Source: Cerioporus squamosus (lineage: Eukaryota > Basidiomycota > Agaricomycetes > Polyporales > Polyporaceae). From it: DNA of 50,486 bases. The first letter of the stretch is position 1. The number at the start of each line of letters is the position of its first letter. This document shows positions 24,760 to 39,275 of the stretch, one piece after another. The stretch spans positions 1 through 50,486 of the forward strand of contig JABYQS010000229.1 in assembly GCA_022592435.1 (NCBI GenBank), in the 5' to 3' direction. The translations under genes were made by a program, and so were the position numbers. The notes under the pieces were generated by a model that was not told where the DNA came from, did no database searches, and saw only the letters and a program-made list of their open reading frames with translations.

Positions 24760-26584
24760 ATGTCCTCGGACGACGACACCGCCGCTTTCATCGCAGAGTT
24801 CGATGCTCTGTACGTACGCTCGCACATCGGGGTCGGTCTACAGCGTTCTCATCGCACGCGAACGACTCTACAGGTACACTGCGGGTATCTGCTCGATTGC
24901 CGTCAGTGGTGAGTCACGTCCAACTGTATTTTGAGGGTGTGCAAACCTGGGACGGACCGAGAACGTGCCACGATAAAGTCATAGTGATGTACGAGTATTG
25001 CATCACCATCGGGCAAGAAGTCCGCCTTTTCTGGGGCAAGAAGATCACCGGGGCGGCGGTCCTGTTCTTCTTCAACAGGTACCTCGTCCTCTTGTACAAC
25101 ATCGACATCCTGGCGAACAGCAATATTCTGGTCTCAGACGTGGTATGTTTTCGAAGCTTGTCTTCCAGACTTTGCGTTGATTTCCTGACCACATACCTAT
25201 AGGTGTAGGTCTAGAGTCGCGCTAATGCCCGGGGAGAACCTCAGCTCAACCTGAATTTCCAGGTGCTCGAGGCTTGTACAGTCGAATAGGGCGCTGCAAA
25301 TCGCACAGTATCTCCCTTGGGCAGGTATGTGTTGTCACTTTGCCGGTCTGCATGGCTCTTCCAGATAACTGACATGGGTGAGAAGCGTTTACGGGTCTGC
25401 GGGCTTTCGCGTTGTGCAGGAACTGGTTCCTGGCGCTCCTCGCGTTCGCCCTATCTATGGTTCCTGTAGTCGTCAATCTTGTGAGACCTGCATCTTCCAC
25501 TGCGGTTGATAAGCTGACTGGAACATATACGGTGCAGGTCGACTACGCATTCGGAATTAGCGGGGAAGCCGACGGGTCGCTGCTGACATGCATTACGGTG
25601 GAAGGCATAACCCTTGATCTGGCAAAGAAGTAGGTCAGGTTCGTTTCCTGGCCTCGTGATCTCTGCCTGACCGTTTCTGCAGATGTAGGTCGCCAACAAC
25701 GAGGCTTCTGTGGCGATGCGACTGACTGAACGATTCCGTTGACCAGTCACGATCTTGTCTCGGACGTGTCTCATCTCGGCGGATGTTATCCTCGTCGCTA
25801 TCACTTGGTCGCGCTTGTCCCGACGCGGGCTGAGACACGTCGAGTCCACCAACTTGTTCACAGAAGTCTTGCTGCGTGATGGTGAGTGTTGGCCTGCTGT
25901 GTCCCGGATGTCCGCTGAGCTGGATGCACACAGGTACCCTCTACTTCATGTGCGTTGCATTGCGTTCCTCAAATGCGAGCATTGCTGATGGAACCGACCA
26001 GTACGCTCTTGGTTATGAACTGCCTCCACTTGACCCTCTCGTTGCTGGCCGTGGGTTGTTCCCTGGTCAAACCCCCCAGGACTTCGAACTGACTGCACAC
26101 ACAGATCGCCGGGGTGCCGCAGCAAGCCGTCAGCCTGATACCACTGTTCACAGAACCGTACGTCTCTCTACCGACCCCATCGCCCTGTGATTATGACTGA
26201 CCTCTCGCGCCCTTCTTCCTTCGCTCCAGTTTGACTGCGAACCTCATCTCCCGCTTCCTGCTCCACCTCCAATCCGTCAACCAGAAGGTCACAGGGGAAG
26301 ACTTCGAGACCACGCAAGGGGGAAGCGGGGATCACGCTGGGTCCCTTGTGTTCCAGCGCGTCGTCGGGTCTATCGCATCCTCAATCGATCCTCGCTTCGG
26401 TGGAGACGGCGACGACGACAGCGGGGAGGGACGAGGCATACCTTCCTCCGACTACGAGCTGTCTACGCGGTCCGCGCTGCCGGACTCGGACGATGCCAAG
26501 GACGTTTTGGATGCTGAGGTCGTGGAGACGCTGTCGAGGGGCCAGCACTCGGACTTGCATGGGGTACAGACCATGCTGGCTTAA
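24760..26584 (+). CDS. DUF6533-domain multi-pass membrane protein (copy 2)
   Basis: Same family as the 3701-5443 and 32249-33977 genes. Exon 1 is MSSDDDTAAFIAEFDAL; exon 2 adds YTAGICSIAVS; exon 3 carries the DUF6533 core, YEYCITIGQEVRLFWGKK, ITGAAVLFFFNRYLVLLYN. Further helices are NRALQIAQYLPWA, TGLRAFALCRNWFLALLAFA with MVPVVVNL, LISADVILVAITW and ANLISRFLLHLQSVNQ. The cytosolic tail is long and acidic (GDGDDDSGEGRG, SDDAKDVLDAEVVE), stop at 26582-26584. One join is unclear: after LVSDV (ending at 25140) the next helix exon starts at 25262 in a phase that needs either a weak donor (gtcttc near 25157) or a 2-base micro-exon. The hybrid histidine kinase follows 700 bases downstream on the same strand. 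Confidence 0.78.
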
Positions 26585-27289
26585 AGGCCGCGAGATGGGC
26601 CATCATCGGAGACTTGAAGTACAGTTTGTAATCTTCCTAGCCAAGTATGTCAGGGTAAACTTAGTATACGATTGAGTTCTAAGAGACAGAGGTTCGCCGC
26701 GGCTGGCTGACACAATGCAAGTACCGTCACAGCGCAGGATGACGATATGACGTCGCTACAACGTCGCTTCCGTGCCGATGCAACGAGGTACACTCCGAGC
26801 GGCGGGTTATAGTGAGTACGTACGTTCCAGGCGGTGGCTCGGTGGCGTCGGGCATCCGCTGGCGCCGCATTCCGCCGGCTGGCAAGACATACGAATTTAA
26901 ACACGAAAGTAGTATCTAATGAAGCAGGAGTGCGGCACAGCACCGGCATTCGAGGTGGTTAAACAGTATGTATGTTCAGTATGTGCTCAAGCACGGCCGC
27001 GGCGAGCTCGCGTAGGCCAAGCGGCGCCTGCGCTCGTGACGTCAGGCAGGCACGATCGGGTGGGATCTAGGCGCGGCCGTTTATGGCAGTCGAAGCGCTG
27101 GAGTGCGGGGGAATCTGGCGGCCGGTTTGGAGGTCGGCGCCAGCCTTCTTCTGCTCGTCGACCTGCTCGTCGTCGGCGTCGGACTCCTCGTCGTCCTCGT
27201 CCCGCCCCTCGATGCTCTTTCGTTCTGGCAACTCCTTCGCATCCTGGTCGGCCACCTCCACCAAGCGCGATGACCCGACGCCCTCCATC
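26585..27289. other. Intergenic region upstream of the histidine kinase
   Basis: Contains the 3' end of DUF6533 copy 2 and the promoter of the kinase. The kinase frame stays open from 27083, encoding a Ser-rich stretch, so an upstream start at 27083 is possible but less natural than the ATG at 27290. Confidence 0.45.
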
Positions 27290-30200
27290 ATGGCCGAGAA
27301 GACCCCTGTGAAAGGCCAGCTGCCCGACCATCGTCTCCCACCCCCCGTCTTGGCCGACGCCAGCTCCGGGGGTCGACGCTCGCGCACCAAGAAGAATGCC
27401 CGCGTTGGCTCAGGCGGCCTGCGTGTGCACTGGGACCGCTTTGTCCGCAAGCTCGGCTCCGGGACCGCGCCCTCGACATCCTCCGCGTTCGACGACAGCG
27501 TGGGCGAGAGCAGCGTGTACCCGCGCTCGCGGACGGGCCAGGCGTCTCAGGAGCCGCCGGACGACAGGGTCGACTGAGGTCGTCGTCGACAGGGAGTGGT
27601 CCGACGAGATCAAGAGCAGCTCCATCACCCACTCCGAGCACGGCGGCACCCCAGAGAAGACAGGCAGCAACCATCTCGGCGGCACGAACACCGACCGCGA
27701 CAGCTTCGCCATCCGCCCAGAGGGCTTCTGGGGGATGTGCAGGCCCCTCATCTTCATCCGCTGGAGGATGTGGCCCGCCGCGTACTCCTTCTTTTGCACC
27801 CGCTTCATCGACGAGAAGTCCGAGATGCACTACAACAAGGAGAACTGGTTCCTGCGAAAGGTGTGTTCATCCACTGTCCATCTTTTCTGTCTTTTCCTAC
27901 CCCCGCGCATACATCCACGCTCGCAGTCGCTACGACGCATCCCTGCAGCGTCATGCCCGGCTACATGAGGGCAAGTGGCAGGGTTGCTGTCACACAAGGT
28001 TTCGCTTTGCGTATCGGGCCCTGTTGAGTGCTGTTGGGCGTACGCAAGCTTGATAGTGTGGTGTGAGACTGCTCCAAGAGCAGCAGTAAGGAGTGCAAGA
28101 TGATGATTGCATAGCTTCCTCGCGAACACACGGCGCCAGCACGTCCGCGCACGTACCCCACTGAATAGAGGATGGTCCCGATACTGACGTAGTCTTCACA
28201 GAACCTCGCGATATGGTCCTCCGCATTCCTCGTGGTGAACTGGGCTTTCGGCGTGGGGTTTGTGCCACGACCGCTCGCGCTCGCGGACAAGATCTACTTC
28301 TATGGCGTGGCCCTCGCGCCGTCGTTTGCGATACCACCGATGGTCATCTACGACTGGCCACGAGACCGGAATTTCATATACCAAAGCGTGCTCGTCTTTG
28401 CAATATGGATATGGTCGACGTATCAGGTCATCTTCATGTGAGTCGCATTCTTCTGGGATCAATCCGGGATACTCATGTCCTCCTAGATATCTGTGTGGCC
28501 AGTACAATCCTTCACATTCGAAGTTCAGTTGTAACAACAAAGACTACCTTGACGTTGTTTTAGTATGTCATCTTTCCTCTGCAGGTAGCCATACGCTGAC
28601 GTTTGTACTCCAGCTACACCTCAGCACTGCAGACCATCGCACTCTTCGGGCTGAAACTCCATAGGTTCCCCGCCATGCTCGGAGCGGTGGTCTTCTTCAT
28701 CCTGTGAGTGCAGCGTTACCGAGTGGATACGCAGGAGCCCTGATGTTCCTTTAGTGCATGTACTCTTGTCGTCCCGGACAACACGAAGTTCGTGCGGAGT
28801 ACGTACTCACATCACTGTGAAGTTGACGTAGTGCTGACGTGAGCGGCAGACCTCGCGAACTTTCTATTCTTCCAGGGATTCCTGCTTTACATCCACTACA
28901 TGCGTGAGAACGCCGAGCGCCGTCTGTACACCTTGCGCGACCAGCTCAAGGTACAGTTCCGCGCGACGCAGAAGGCGCAGGTCAACGAGCGCAAGGCGGC
29001 GGACTCCAAGCGCCGCCTCACTTCATATGTCTTCCACGAAGTGCGAGTGCCGCTAAACACCGCCTTGCTTGCCGTCCAGAACATGCAGGCGAACGGAATG
29101 GTCGCTCAGGATATCGAGTTCAAGGCGCTAGAGGGCAGTCTGAGCATGATGTCGAAGGTCCTGAATGACGTGCTAGACTTGTGAGTACTTCCTCGCTTCT
29201 TCGGATCGACGGCGAACTCATCGTGCCTCAAATAGCAATCGGATGGACAGTGGGCGGTTCGAATCGGTCCTGAAGCCGTACAAGTTCCATCAAGTCATGC
29301 GGTCTCTCTTCGTTCCCCTCCGCCTTGCAACCGACGCGCGACGTCTGGAGTTCATTACCGATCTCGATACAAGCATCGATGAGGTGTGTCTGGACTCCAG
29401 GCGCCCATCGGACGTCTTGCTAAACAGTCGTCTTCCAGGTAGCGCGTCATGCATTGTACGAGGCCTTGGGTGAACCCGAGGAAGCTATCAAGCGCCGTCT
29501 GCAGGAGCAGCCTGGAGAGGACGGGATCGTCGTTGGTGACGAGACCCGTCTTCGGCAGATCATCACGAACTTAGCCAGGTAGGACCGTCATATGGCGTGT
29601 CAGGTAGCCAGGAGACTGAGTTCCACTGCAGTAACGCATGCAAGTTCACTCCCGCCGGCGGCAAGCTCACGATCAAGACAAAGCTCGTCATCCCGGAAGG
29701 CTGCGCGAGGGACGAGGACGATGATGAAGACGAGTTTGGGAGACCCAGTGACGAGCGCCGGCCGTCGTTCCAGGCTATGCACTCGAACGACAGCGCGGAC
29801 TTCCATCATACCCTCTCCCGGAACCATTTGACCCAGCACAACACGTTGCACTCGAAGCCGGCTCCGGCACTGGAGTGGATCGTTGTTCGTATTGAGGTCA
29901 CGGATACGGGATGCGGCATTAGGCCGAAGGATATGGTCCAGAGCAAGCTGTTTTGTGAGTTGAACTTATCGTGAACATGGTCGAACTTGCAGGTTACTGA
30001 TCGCAAACACAGCTGCCTTCAACCAGACCGAGCAGGGTCGGTTGCAGGGTGGAAAGGGCACTGGACTTGGTCTTGCATTGGTCAGGCAAATCGTCAAACT
30101 GAGCGGTGGTCGTCTCGGTGTGCAGTCCAAAGTCGGCGAGGGATCCACGTTCTGGGTCGAGTTGCGTACGTGTCTCAACGTTCAAATTCGGCGTGGGCGA

Positions 30201-31390
30201 TAGCGTTGCTTACATCTTCATGCAGCACTCGGTGTCGGCATCAAGGCGCTTCCAGGACTTAACTCACCGACGGATATCGAGGAGGATGAGTTTGGGAGTC
30301 CAAGGCAGCCCGTCTACGTTGGAAATAAGGACCCATTGGGACGGGTTCCTGGACCAGCAAACCCGCGCTCGTCGTACCAGTTCAACCAGTCGGTCTCCTC
30401 TTCGGCGCTGCACAGTATCATGGAGCAAGGTGACTCCCGTCTTCTGTACAGGTCTGAGTGTGTTCTGACGTCTGCATATGCGGTAGGCGGCATGGTGGAG
30501 ATCTCGACGAAGCCGACTGATGGCCCGCCTACCAGGACGATCGGCGACCCATCGACAGGGTCAGAGCTGCAGCACTCTCCGGATGAGTCGCCTCCACATC
30601 CCGAGCGGCCACAACCGCCGGACGAGCACTCATCGGATACCGTCAAGGTGCTTCATCTCCCACACCTACCGAAACCTCAGATGTTCTCAATCGACGGGGC
30701 GCTTATCTCGCCGACGCCCTCCGCCGGGACGACGAACACGTTGCCCAGTCAAGCAGGATCCTCTGGGGCGGCGTCAGGCTCGCTGCAATATGAGACGAAG
30801 CTGAACGTGCTCGTGGTCGATGACGACCCACTCACGCGCAAGCTCATGAGCCGGATGCTCACGCGGTTAGGGTGCAAGGTCACGACCGCGGAGAACGGGG
30901 AGATCGCGCTCGAGCTGATCCTGAACCCCGCGCAGCAGCACGAGACGCCCTCATCGGAGGACACGGGATGTGGCGGGCTGTCGCTGGACGGGGTCACGAC
31001 GGCGCCCTCGTCGGACGAGTGCAGGTATGCGGTTGTGTTCTTGGACAACCAGATGCCGGTGCTGTCTGGGCTGGATGCGGTGGCGAGGCTGCGGTCCATG
31101 GGGAGGAAGGACTTCGTTGTGGGTGTCACGGGGAATGCGCTGTTGAGTGATCAGCAGGAGTACCTCGAGGCTGGGGTGGATCAGTGAGTTCTCCGTTCTG
31201 GCCTCGCGCTTGACAGCATCCCTGATGTGGTTCCGTTTGCAGCGTCTTGACAAAACCGGTGCTCGAGAAGAGCTTGAAGAGCATGCTCTCCATCGCCGAC
31301 GAACGTCGAAAACGAGCGCCACCGCCACCAGTGACGCCAGAGCCCCTACCACCAACACAATCATCTACCGCGCCCGGCGCTGCCTCATAA
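27290..31390 (+). CDS. Hybrid histidine kinase with N-terminal membrane domain; two frame problems
   Basis: Membrane sensor kinase that would autophosphorylate on His and pass the phosphate to its own receiver domain, feeding a HOG/SLN-like phosphorelay. Order: Ser/Pro-rich N-terminus; membrane region (WSSAFLVVNWAFGVGFVP, FIYQSVLVFAIWIWSTYQ, ALFGLKLHRFPAMLGAVVFF, FLFFQGFLLYIHYM); coiled coil; H-box FHEVRVPLN near 29032; N-box SNACKFTPAGG; G1 DTGCGI; FNQTEQG; G2 GGKGTGLGLALVRQIV; linker; receiver with VVDDDPLTRKLM, phospho-Asp in VVFLDNQMP near 31040 and Lys in VLTKPV; Pro-rich end, TAA 31388-31390. Joins from 28.7 kb on are in frame. Problems: the first exon meets a TGA near 27577 just before VVVDREWSDEIKSS resumes in another frame, and the join after DYLDVVL (28562) to YTSALQTI does not keep phase. 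Intron 27860-28200 is 341 bases, far longer than its neighbours. Confidence 0.82.
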
Positions 31391-32248
31391 CACTAGTAGC
31401 TCGGGCGCGAGTACCTCCATATATGAGTGCTTCGTCCACTTGTTTATCTTTTCATCTTTTGCTTGGGTCTCGTGTCTCGCATCTTCGTGGTCTCCTTTCC
31501 TCTCCTCGTGTCCTTGTTTGTCGTTGCTTTATGAGTATCCATATCTACTTCATACATCTGCATCATCCTACGTATCGACCTCCTCGCATCCCATGGACTC
31601 CGCATCTCACTCATACCGCGCTTTGCGCTTCTCACGCGTATCGTGTTCTCGTCTCTGTTCTGCATTACTCACTGTCCGCCACCTATGCATCCACTTCCTC
31701 TTCGTCCTCATCTCGCCTCCATCTCGTCGTCCCGTCTCGTTTCGCCACGCATCGCATCTTGGTCACCCGCGCTCCCCTTTACCCACGCTCACCTTTACCC
31801 CCGCCCTCTATAACCCGTGTTCCTCTCCATGTCTACGCTGCTACATCGTACGCCCGCATTTCAGATGCTCTCTAATGTCCGCCCCTCCCCATCCCATCTC
31901 GCTCCCCGCAGGCTGCCCCCTTCCCTCTCCACCTCGTCACCCGCATTTTGTCCACCATGTATTCTCCGACCATCTAGTCCTGTTGTTAGTCGACGATGTC
32001 CACGATCTTCACGTATCTTAGAGCGACGCATGTTTCTTTCTCGGATGCAGCAATACACGGCTACATACTGTCTAGCAGAATCATGAGTGCCGGTAAGTGG
32101 TAGACCGCCTTTCGCTCGCATCTATAAATTGGCTCGACGAGGACCGTGTCGCGTTGCGGAGTTGTATGTCCTAGCGTCTTCTTCCCCCACTGCTGGCCAC
32201 CACGGTCTAGGAGTGGCAAGAATGCATTAGACTCGGGCTACCGAGAGA
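31391..32248. other. Pyrimidine-rich convergent intergenic region
   Basis: From about 31430 to 31960 the plus strand is strongly C+T rich (ctcctttcctctcctcgtg-like runs), keeping frames open without any protein-like content. It lies between the 3' ends of the kinase (+) and DUF6533 copy 3 (-). It is probably a long 3' UTR. Confidence 0.5.
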
Positions 32249-33977
32249 TTATATAGCGTGAACCACGATCGGCTCCTTCCCCGGGTCACGGTCTACGTTC
32301 TCTGGATCCTCCGCGGCTGGCTGCAGCTCCATGTCCACAGTCTCGTCCGAGGCATCGTCCGCCAAGCCGTCATCCTCCTCGCCTCCATGAGAGAGTGTTG
32401 ACTCCATGGGGCCGACGACGCGGTCGAAGACCAGGGTGCCCATGGAAGAGAACGTCGAGCCGCCGTGGTCGGCGTAGCTGTGCGTGTCGATGTGCAGCGT
32501 CCGACGGTTCGCGGCCTGCAGGTGGATGAGGAAGCGGGAGACGAGGGTCGCTGTGACGCTGCGAAGTTGTGCGCTTCGGTTAGGGATCATGCACGCGGGA
32601 GAGGGGCGGGATGCGGGATGCGGAGACGCACGGTTCTGTGAAGGAGGAGACGTTGCTGGCGCCTTGTAGTGGGGTGTCGATCTTTGAGGGGGCGGATGTC
32701 AGGATGAGGGAGGGGAGCTGAGACGCGTGTGTGCGTACCGCGAGCATGGTGAAGACGAGGTGCAGGACGTTCAGGAGCAACAGCACCCTGGGAATCGTCG
32801 AAGTGCTCAGTGCTTCTTGAGCGTAGACGCAGGGATTATCCAAGCTCACATGAAGTAGATCGTGCCTGGGGCCAATCTCGGTCAGTCCCGGCAGACCTCA
32901 CATGTACCCGCGTGAAGGAGCTAGTCATACGCACCGTCTTGAAGCAGAACGCCCACGAACGAGTGGTGTGAGGTGGAGAAGCCTTTCCTGCCCAGAGTGT
33001 ACCAAGTTACGTAGATGAGGATGAGGTCCGCGGCAATCAGACATGTTCGGACGATGATGACGTCTGTGTTGCGCGAGGTAGACAAGGTCAGGGTTGCGAG
33101 TCTCCTAGGGGCGGAAGCGAGACGCACATCTAGAGAGCGGGGTCATATCGTACATGGTCGGGCAAGATACAAAGCAAGAAGACGAACTCTTTGAACAACT
33201 CTGTCGATACGGTAGTGGTTGCTGTGCATCCCAGGAGCGGGATGTTCACGCCGACCAAGTTGAAACGAAAGTCGGACTGAAGAGGTTCTCAGGATGAATC
33301 GTCGCCGTCCCTCCAGTTCATGCAAAAGGAATCACTCACGAAGTCGACGCCCACTGAGACGGACGAGAGAAGGAAGACAAGCAACGCGACCGCGTATCTC
33401 TTCGTCAGAGCGAAGGTCCGCAAAGCGGAGAACGCTGATGGTCGGTGAGGATGATGGCCAGCATCGGACGGTCGATTAAAGTCAGCTCACCGGCCCAGAT
33501 GACATACTGCAGGCACGTCATGGCGAATGCTGACCTTGCGAGCAACGAACAGCTCTGTAAGTTCCCGGTCAACGACTGGTGCCCGTGGTAGGTATGGGTA
33601 GAGAACGAACCCGGTCGGATAGTGTCGCATATCCTATGAGATTCAGGATGTTGACTGAAAGCACGACGTATCTGTTCACGAGGAAGAGTGCGGTCGCGCC
33701 GCTGAACCCTCGCTTCCAGAATAGCTCCACTTCATCGCTGAAGGTGATGCTGTACTCCCAGCAGAAGAACACTGACAGAATTGTGGATCAGAAGGGAGAC
33801 ACCAGGTCCATTGATTGGGAAAGCACCCACCAGACGCCGCGATAGCACAGTAAGCATTGGTGATCCTGTAAGACCACTGCGGTAAGCCTCGGCTCAGTAG
33901 GATATTGGTACGCGGTGGACTTACAGGCCAGCATACTCGCTGATGATCTCTGCTGTGTCCGAGTCTCCCTGGGACAT
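32249..33977 (-). CDS. DUF6533-domain multi-pass membrane protein (copy 3)
   Basis: Third family member here. Starts MSQGDSDTAEIISEYAG at 33977, then a helix exon ITNAYCAIAASG, then the DUF6533 core WEYSITFSDEVELFWKRG, FSGATALFLVNRYVVLS. After an intron comes SCSLLARSAFAMTCLQYVIW, then RTCLIAADLILIYVTWYTLG, VLLLLNVLHLVFTMLA and TATLVSRFLIHLQAANRR. The acidic cytosolic tail (GGEEDDGLADDASDETVDME) ends HAI and a TAA at 32249-32251. Exon joins around the core keep phase cleanly, unlike copy 2. It is head-to-head with FAD monooxygenase copy 2, matching the arrangement around copy 1. Confidence 0.82.
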
Positions 33978-35323
33978 GGTAGTGGTTGGTGAGCAAGGGA
34001 GGGGAAGCCGGATGCGCGTTCGGGGGAGGAATGCAGGCACGTCCACAATATGAGTGGACACGTTGTGTCCATCGGACCGAGAAGACCAGCGTAACCTGCT
34101 ATAGCCATGGGCGCGACAACTCTTGCATTGCAATTTGCCCGACGCCACCACATTTTCGCAATACAAAACCAAATCTTCAACAGACGCTGCCGCCCTGAGA
34201 TAGGGATGCAGTCAGCTAAGCAAAGGACACATGCACCTGACCTGCAATCCCGGACGAAGGGGTGTCATTTGCAGCTGGACTCGTGTCGAGTACATCCATC
34301 TGCACTCTCAGAGTGTGCCAGAAACAGTGGCGGGGAGGATTAGCCAACCTACTGAGGGCGTCGAGGGGCGTGCTGAGTCTGTGCGGGCGGTATCTTACGG
34401 CATGGGTGACACCGCCTGGTCGCCGGAAAGTCATCCGCGAAGGCACAGGATCGTCGTCGGTGCCGATATGTACGGCTTCCAGAGCCAAATCCAACCTTAA
34501 GAGCACAACAGGGCGGCGTCTTCGGCTTCGGCCTCCAAGCTCGACTCGTCCGTAACGATGTCAGCATGGAGGCCGGGAGCCCTCGGAACACATTTGGGAC
34601 AGTTTGTAGCTCTGGAGTCCACTGCAATGACACCGCCGTCAGTATGAGCTCTTCAGGAAGAGACAAAGGACCGAAATGCGATCACTCACAGGATATCAAT
34701 CCGCAGGCTTCGTCGATGACCCGGGCAATCACAACAGGTTCCAGTGTTCCACGAACCTTAAGAAGTCCCTTTGCCAGTGCGCCTCGGAAACTCGTGGCTC
34801 AGGGACCTTGACAGTAGTATTGGCATGAGAGTATCTTGCATGAAAGTAGTTGTTGGCAGTGCGACTCGGAAATCATCGACATCGTGCGATACGTGGCGGC
34901 AGCGGAAGAAGTTGTGCTTGGCCGCTTCGGTGTGTAGGCGCTCGTATGACCGTGTTTTCTGCCAGCCACCTCCATCTCCTCCTCCTCGACTCATGAGCAA
35001 TCGCCAGCCCGTACAATTATTGTACGATTTTGTACCCGGCTCATGCGTAAAGTGCAAACCCACATTGACGTGCGGCCGAGTCGTTGGAACAGGGCCGCAC
35101 CGTCACCACAGTCTCGGCGACCGACTCCCAGTCCCCGGTTCCTATAGCCTGTCATTCTCAACGCATTCAGCGGTCATAGTACTCTGGCCAGCTGATCCCA
35201 CATGAGAGTTACAAGTTCGCACACCGAACCCGCAACGTGCTGATAGTGCTCGGAAGTGAGACCTCTTAAGCCTGCCAGTGGCCCACCCCTGTCGTGTTCG
35301 CCCATTCTAATCTCCCCTCTACC
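33978..35323. other. Divergent intergenic region with possible unassigned minus-strand exons
   Basis: Between 34820 and 34510 on minus a stretch reads well as protein across one GT-AG intron (ALAKGLLKVRGTLEPVVIAR then VIDEACGLIS; after the intron CPKCVPRAPGLHADIVTDES). The family is not recognised and neither the start nor the end can be fixed, so it is not called as a gene. The flanks hold promoters of DUF6533 copy 3 and FAD monooxygenase copy 2. Confidence 0.35.
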
Positions 35324-37905
<2,582 letters not shown>

Positions 37906-38110
37906 ACGGGCTTGTGAGTGGCCATTCCTGGTCGATCTGTTCACTCACTGAAGTCCTCAATTCAGCAGTAGCCAGTCTCTTGGCGGCGAGTACTCTCGGA
38001 TCTCATGTGAAGCGAGTTCTGTTAACATGGGCATTTCGCGACCGCTTCTCGTGATGTACTACAACCACACTCCTCTATACAACACTTCAATCCAACAGCG
38101 AATTGTACGA

Positions 38111-38940
38111 TCAAGCGTCAGGCTTCAGAGCGCGGCGCATCACGTATGCATCCTCGCCGTCCGCATCTGGATGATATCTCAGTCAGTTCGGAGCTCACAG
38201 CAGCCGACGTGTGAGCACTCACAATAGCCTTTCTCTGTCTCCTGCACTCGGTACCCCAGAGTATCCTTGTACAGACTGAGAGCTGCGCGATTGGACTTCC
38301 TGACATGCAGTGTCACGTAGGCCGCCCTGTGTACACCAGCCATGGCTTCCTCTATGGAGCCAAGTCAGTACGGCGACTAGCCCTGACAATGAGAGACCCG
38401 AAGGAGACCATGGAAACGCACGGGACTGCACCATTAGCCGCTTCGCGAGGCCGAGTCGTCGATACGAGCGTAAGACGGAGATGGAGACGACATGGCCATG
38501 TGCGTCTTCTCCCTGCGCGGTTTCTTCGTCCCTGAGTCGCAGCACTTGTCAAGCCGAGCGCGGGGGACTTAGTACGGGAATGTTGTCGGAAGGGCACTCA
38601 CATCCTCGCGAGTATGTACCCGACGATCCGTCCGTTGTCTTCAGCCACGTAGGATAGCTGTGGCGATGATAGAAGGTAGTATATGTCTGCGAAATTGAAG
38701 TCAGACGGGTCTGGGTGAAGTCGAGAGATCGCGATGAGCTTCGACTCCGAGTCGCGACATACAGTACCGCAACGTGTAGTTCTCCGGCAGGTTCTGGAGG
38801 TTACACGCCTGCATGCCCACCAGGTCCTCCACCTAGAGTGCGTAAGAGACCAAAATCGGGCATCACTAACTGTGAAGAGTATGGATGTTGGAATACTGTC
38901 CACCTATGCCACTTACTCGTGCAAGCCGTATGTTCACCAT
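38111..38940 (-). CDS. NAA10: N-alpha-acetyltransferase catalytic subunit NAA10 (NatA)
   Basis: GNAT-fold catalytic subunit of NatA, which acetylates protein N-termini co-translationally on the ribosome together with NAA15. Starts MVNIRLAR at 38940, then an intron, then [20 protein letters not shown], then [20 protein letters not shown], then [15 protein letters not shown] with the acetyl-CoA motif RRLGLAKRL (R-x-x-G-x-A), then [20 protein letters not shown] and [18 protein letters not shown]. Stop TGA at 38111-38113. About six exons. The sequence follows yeast and human NAA10 closely over its whole length, so this is the most secure functional call in the window. It lacks the long C-terminal tail of animal NAA10. 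Confidence 0.93.
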
Positions 38941-39275
38941 GGTGGTCTGTCGCAAGCCGCAAGCGCGCGCCTCGACTGTGTTCGATGTAACTTTGATAAC
39001 AAAGCTGCGAAGTTCGGCATCTTCGCTATGTGGCAATGTTCTCTTCCCACTTGTATCGCACCTTCTCTCGAAGATACACACAAGTTCCCGCAGAAATGCC
39101 CCGGACGAGTGACCTGATTTGAGGCCCAGGAGTCACCACTGCTGAAGCGTCCATACACTCAATCCCTCGTTACCTCGGACTCCCATCAAACTCTCGCGGC
39201 CGAGCCGCAATGGAAACAGCTTCTACCTTTCGTACGATGCATATAACGATGCCACTTCATCACAGTACCCCGAGC
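38941..39275. other. Intergenic region between NAA10 and the nitronate monooxygenase gene
   Basis: Contains the NAA10 promoter and the 3' region of the next gene. No gene recognised. Confidence 0.5.

Noticed and set aside
29262..29275. ggttcgaatcggtcc, similar to a tRNA B box
   Set aside because: It lies within a coding exon of the kinase (GRFESVLK) with no tRNA fold.
31147..32021. Long plus-strand open frames of 242 and 193 codons
   Set aside because: They arise from the pyrimidine-rich tract; composition is dominated by Ser, Arg, Pro, Leu and they overlap the end of the kinase gene.
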